Positions 63,884 to 64,000 of a stretch of 64,000 nt of DNA are shown piece by piece. Source of the stretch: Leptasterias polaris (Eukaryota; Echinodermata; Asteroidea; Forcipulatida; Asteriidae); NCBI GenBank assembly GCA_037783415.1, contig JAZGTN010000119.1:2054001-2118000 (forward strand). Reading direction: 5' to 3'. How positions within the stretch are numbered: the stretch's first letter is position 1; every line of letters begins with the position of its first letter. A program made the translations under genes and the position numbers. Below the pieces are notes generated by a model. That model saw only the letters and a program-made list of their open reading frames with translations. It searched no databases and was not told where the DNA came from.

Positions 63884-64000
63884 CAATTTCAGATAAATTT
63901 CACAAAAATTCATCAAGATAAAACCATTGCCAATGCTCCATATTGGACAGTAGGACCTGTGAAAAGGCCCCCATCCCAGGGGAATTGTCTAAGATAATAG
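60799..64000 (-). repeat. Array unit 16 (short form, cut by the window end)
   Basis: The first 3202 bp of a MITE-free unit; its poly-C tract and last roughly 430 bp lie outside the window. Marks: the longest uninterrupted poly-T (30, 63854-63883) after a shortened AT run, and G4T7 (Thr). Confidence 0.95.
61579..63721 (-). pseudogene. Mutator-like transposase remnant, unit 16
   Basis: Segments at 63721-63344, 63420-62881 and 62847-61579. Both shared breaks are present; residue 16 is Thr. The gene region is complete although the unit is cut by the window end. Confidence 0.8.

Larger units (their letters stand above)
1..64000. repeat. Head-to-tail tandem array (macrosatellite) of a transposase-bearing unit, 16 units in view
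   Basis: The same sequence, recognised by its AGAATGTACACAGTGTGTCG start, recurs at 1, 3635, 7751, 11868, 15988, 20106, 24224, 28341, 32458, 36573, 40690, 44808, 48927, 53044, 57164 and 60799. The phase is my choice; the true biological start of the unit is unknown. All units have the same orientation and join without spacer. They differ mainly by presence or absence of a 480-bp insertion, by homopolymer lengths and by a few substitutions. The array runs off both ends of the window. Non-periodic differences between units argue that it is not one unit copied repeatedly by an assembler, although exact copy number cannot be trusted from sequence alone. Confidence 0.97.

Noticed and set aside
1..64000. 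CRISPR array, rDNA array or phage concatemer as explanation of the periodicity
   Set aside because: The period is about 4 kb with no short repeat-spacer pattern, no rRNA-like sequence, and the only gene is a transposase of an animal type with a nested MITE.
1..64000. Purely an assembly artefact (one unit copied)
   Set aside because: Unit-specific substitutions, the TAA duplication in unit 4, the unit 9 lesion and the block pattern of MITE presence are non-periodic. Exact copy number nevertheless stays unverified.

Overview
The window is one continuous head-to-tail array of a single repeat. I place 15 complete units and one partial unit in it, all in the same orientation and nearly identical by eye. 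Units are about 3.63 kb (units 1, 15 and 16) or about 4.12 kb (units 2-14). The longer form is the shorter one plus a 480-bp insertion that has terminal inverted repeats and a TATA target duplication, so it looks like a MITE (a small non-autonomous DNA transposon). No unique flanking DNA, rRNA, tRNA, CRISPR or host gene is visible.

Each unit carries on the minus strand the remains of one gene of about 2.14 kb. It encodes a DDE transposase of the kind annotated in invertebrate genomes as 'Mutator-like transposase domain' protein. The gene is split into three open segments: an N-terminal 125-aa segment, a 179-aa segment in another frame, and a 422-aa catalytic segment in the same frame as the second but behind one TAA stop. 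Both breaks are shared by all 16 copies, so they predate the amplification. The presumed catalytic residues (Asp, Asp, Glu) are still present. The remaining roughly 1.5 kb per unit is non-coding: a poly-T tract, a poly-C tract, a GC-box cluster, a TATA-like motif followed by a 44-codon plus-strand ORF, and small palindromes.

Layout: unit 1 (1-3634, no MITE); units 2-14 (3635-57163, all with the MITE at the same position); unit 15 (57164-60798, no MITE); unit 16 (60799-64000, no MITE, cut by the window end). The uninterrupted block of 13 MITE-bearing units, bounded on both sides by MITE-free units, implies that the MITE entered one unit and that this unit was then multiplied within the array.

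Organism: eukaryotic and probably an invertebrate animal, judging from the transposase type, the MITE, the AT-rich non-coding DNA with long homopolymers, and the lack of any dense gene layout. I cannot name the phylum. The whole reads as a macrosatellite built from a dead DNA transposon; the parts do not form a pathway.
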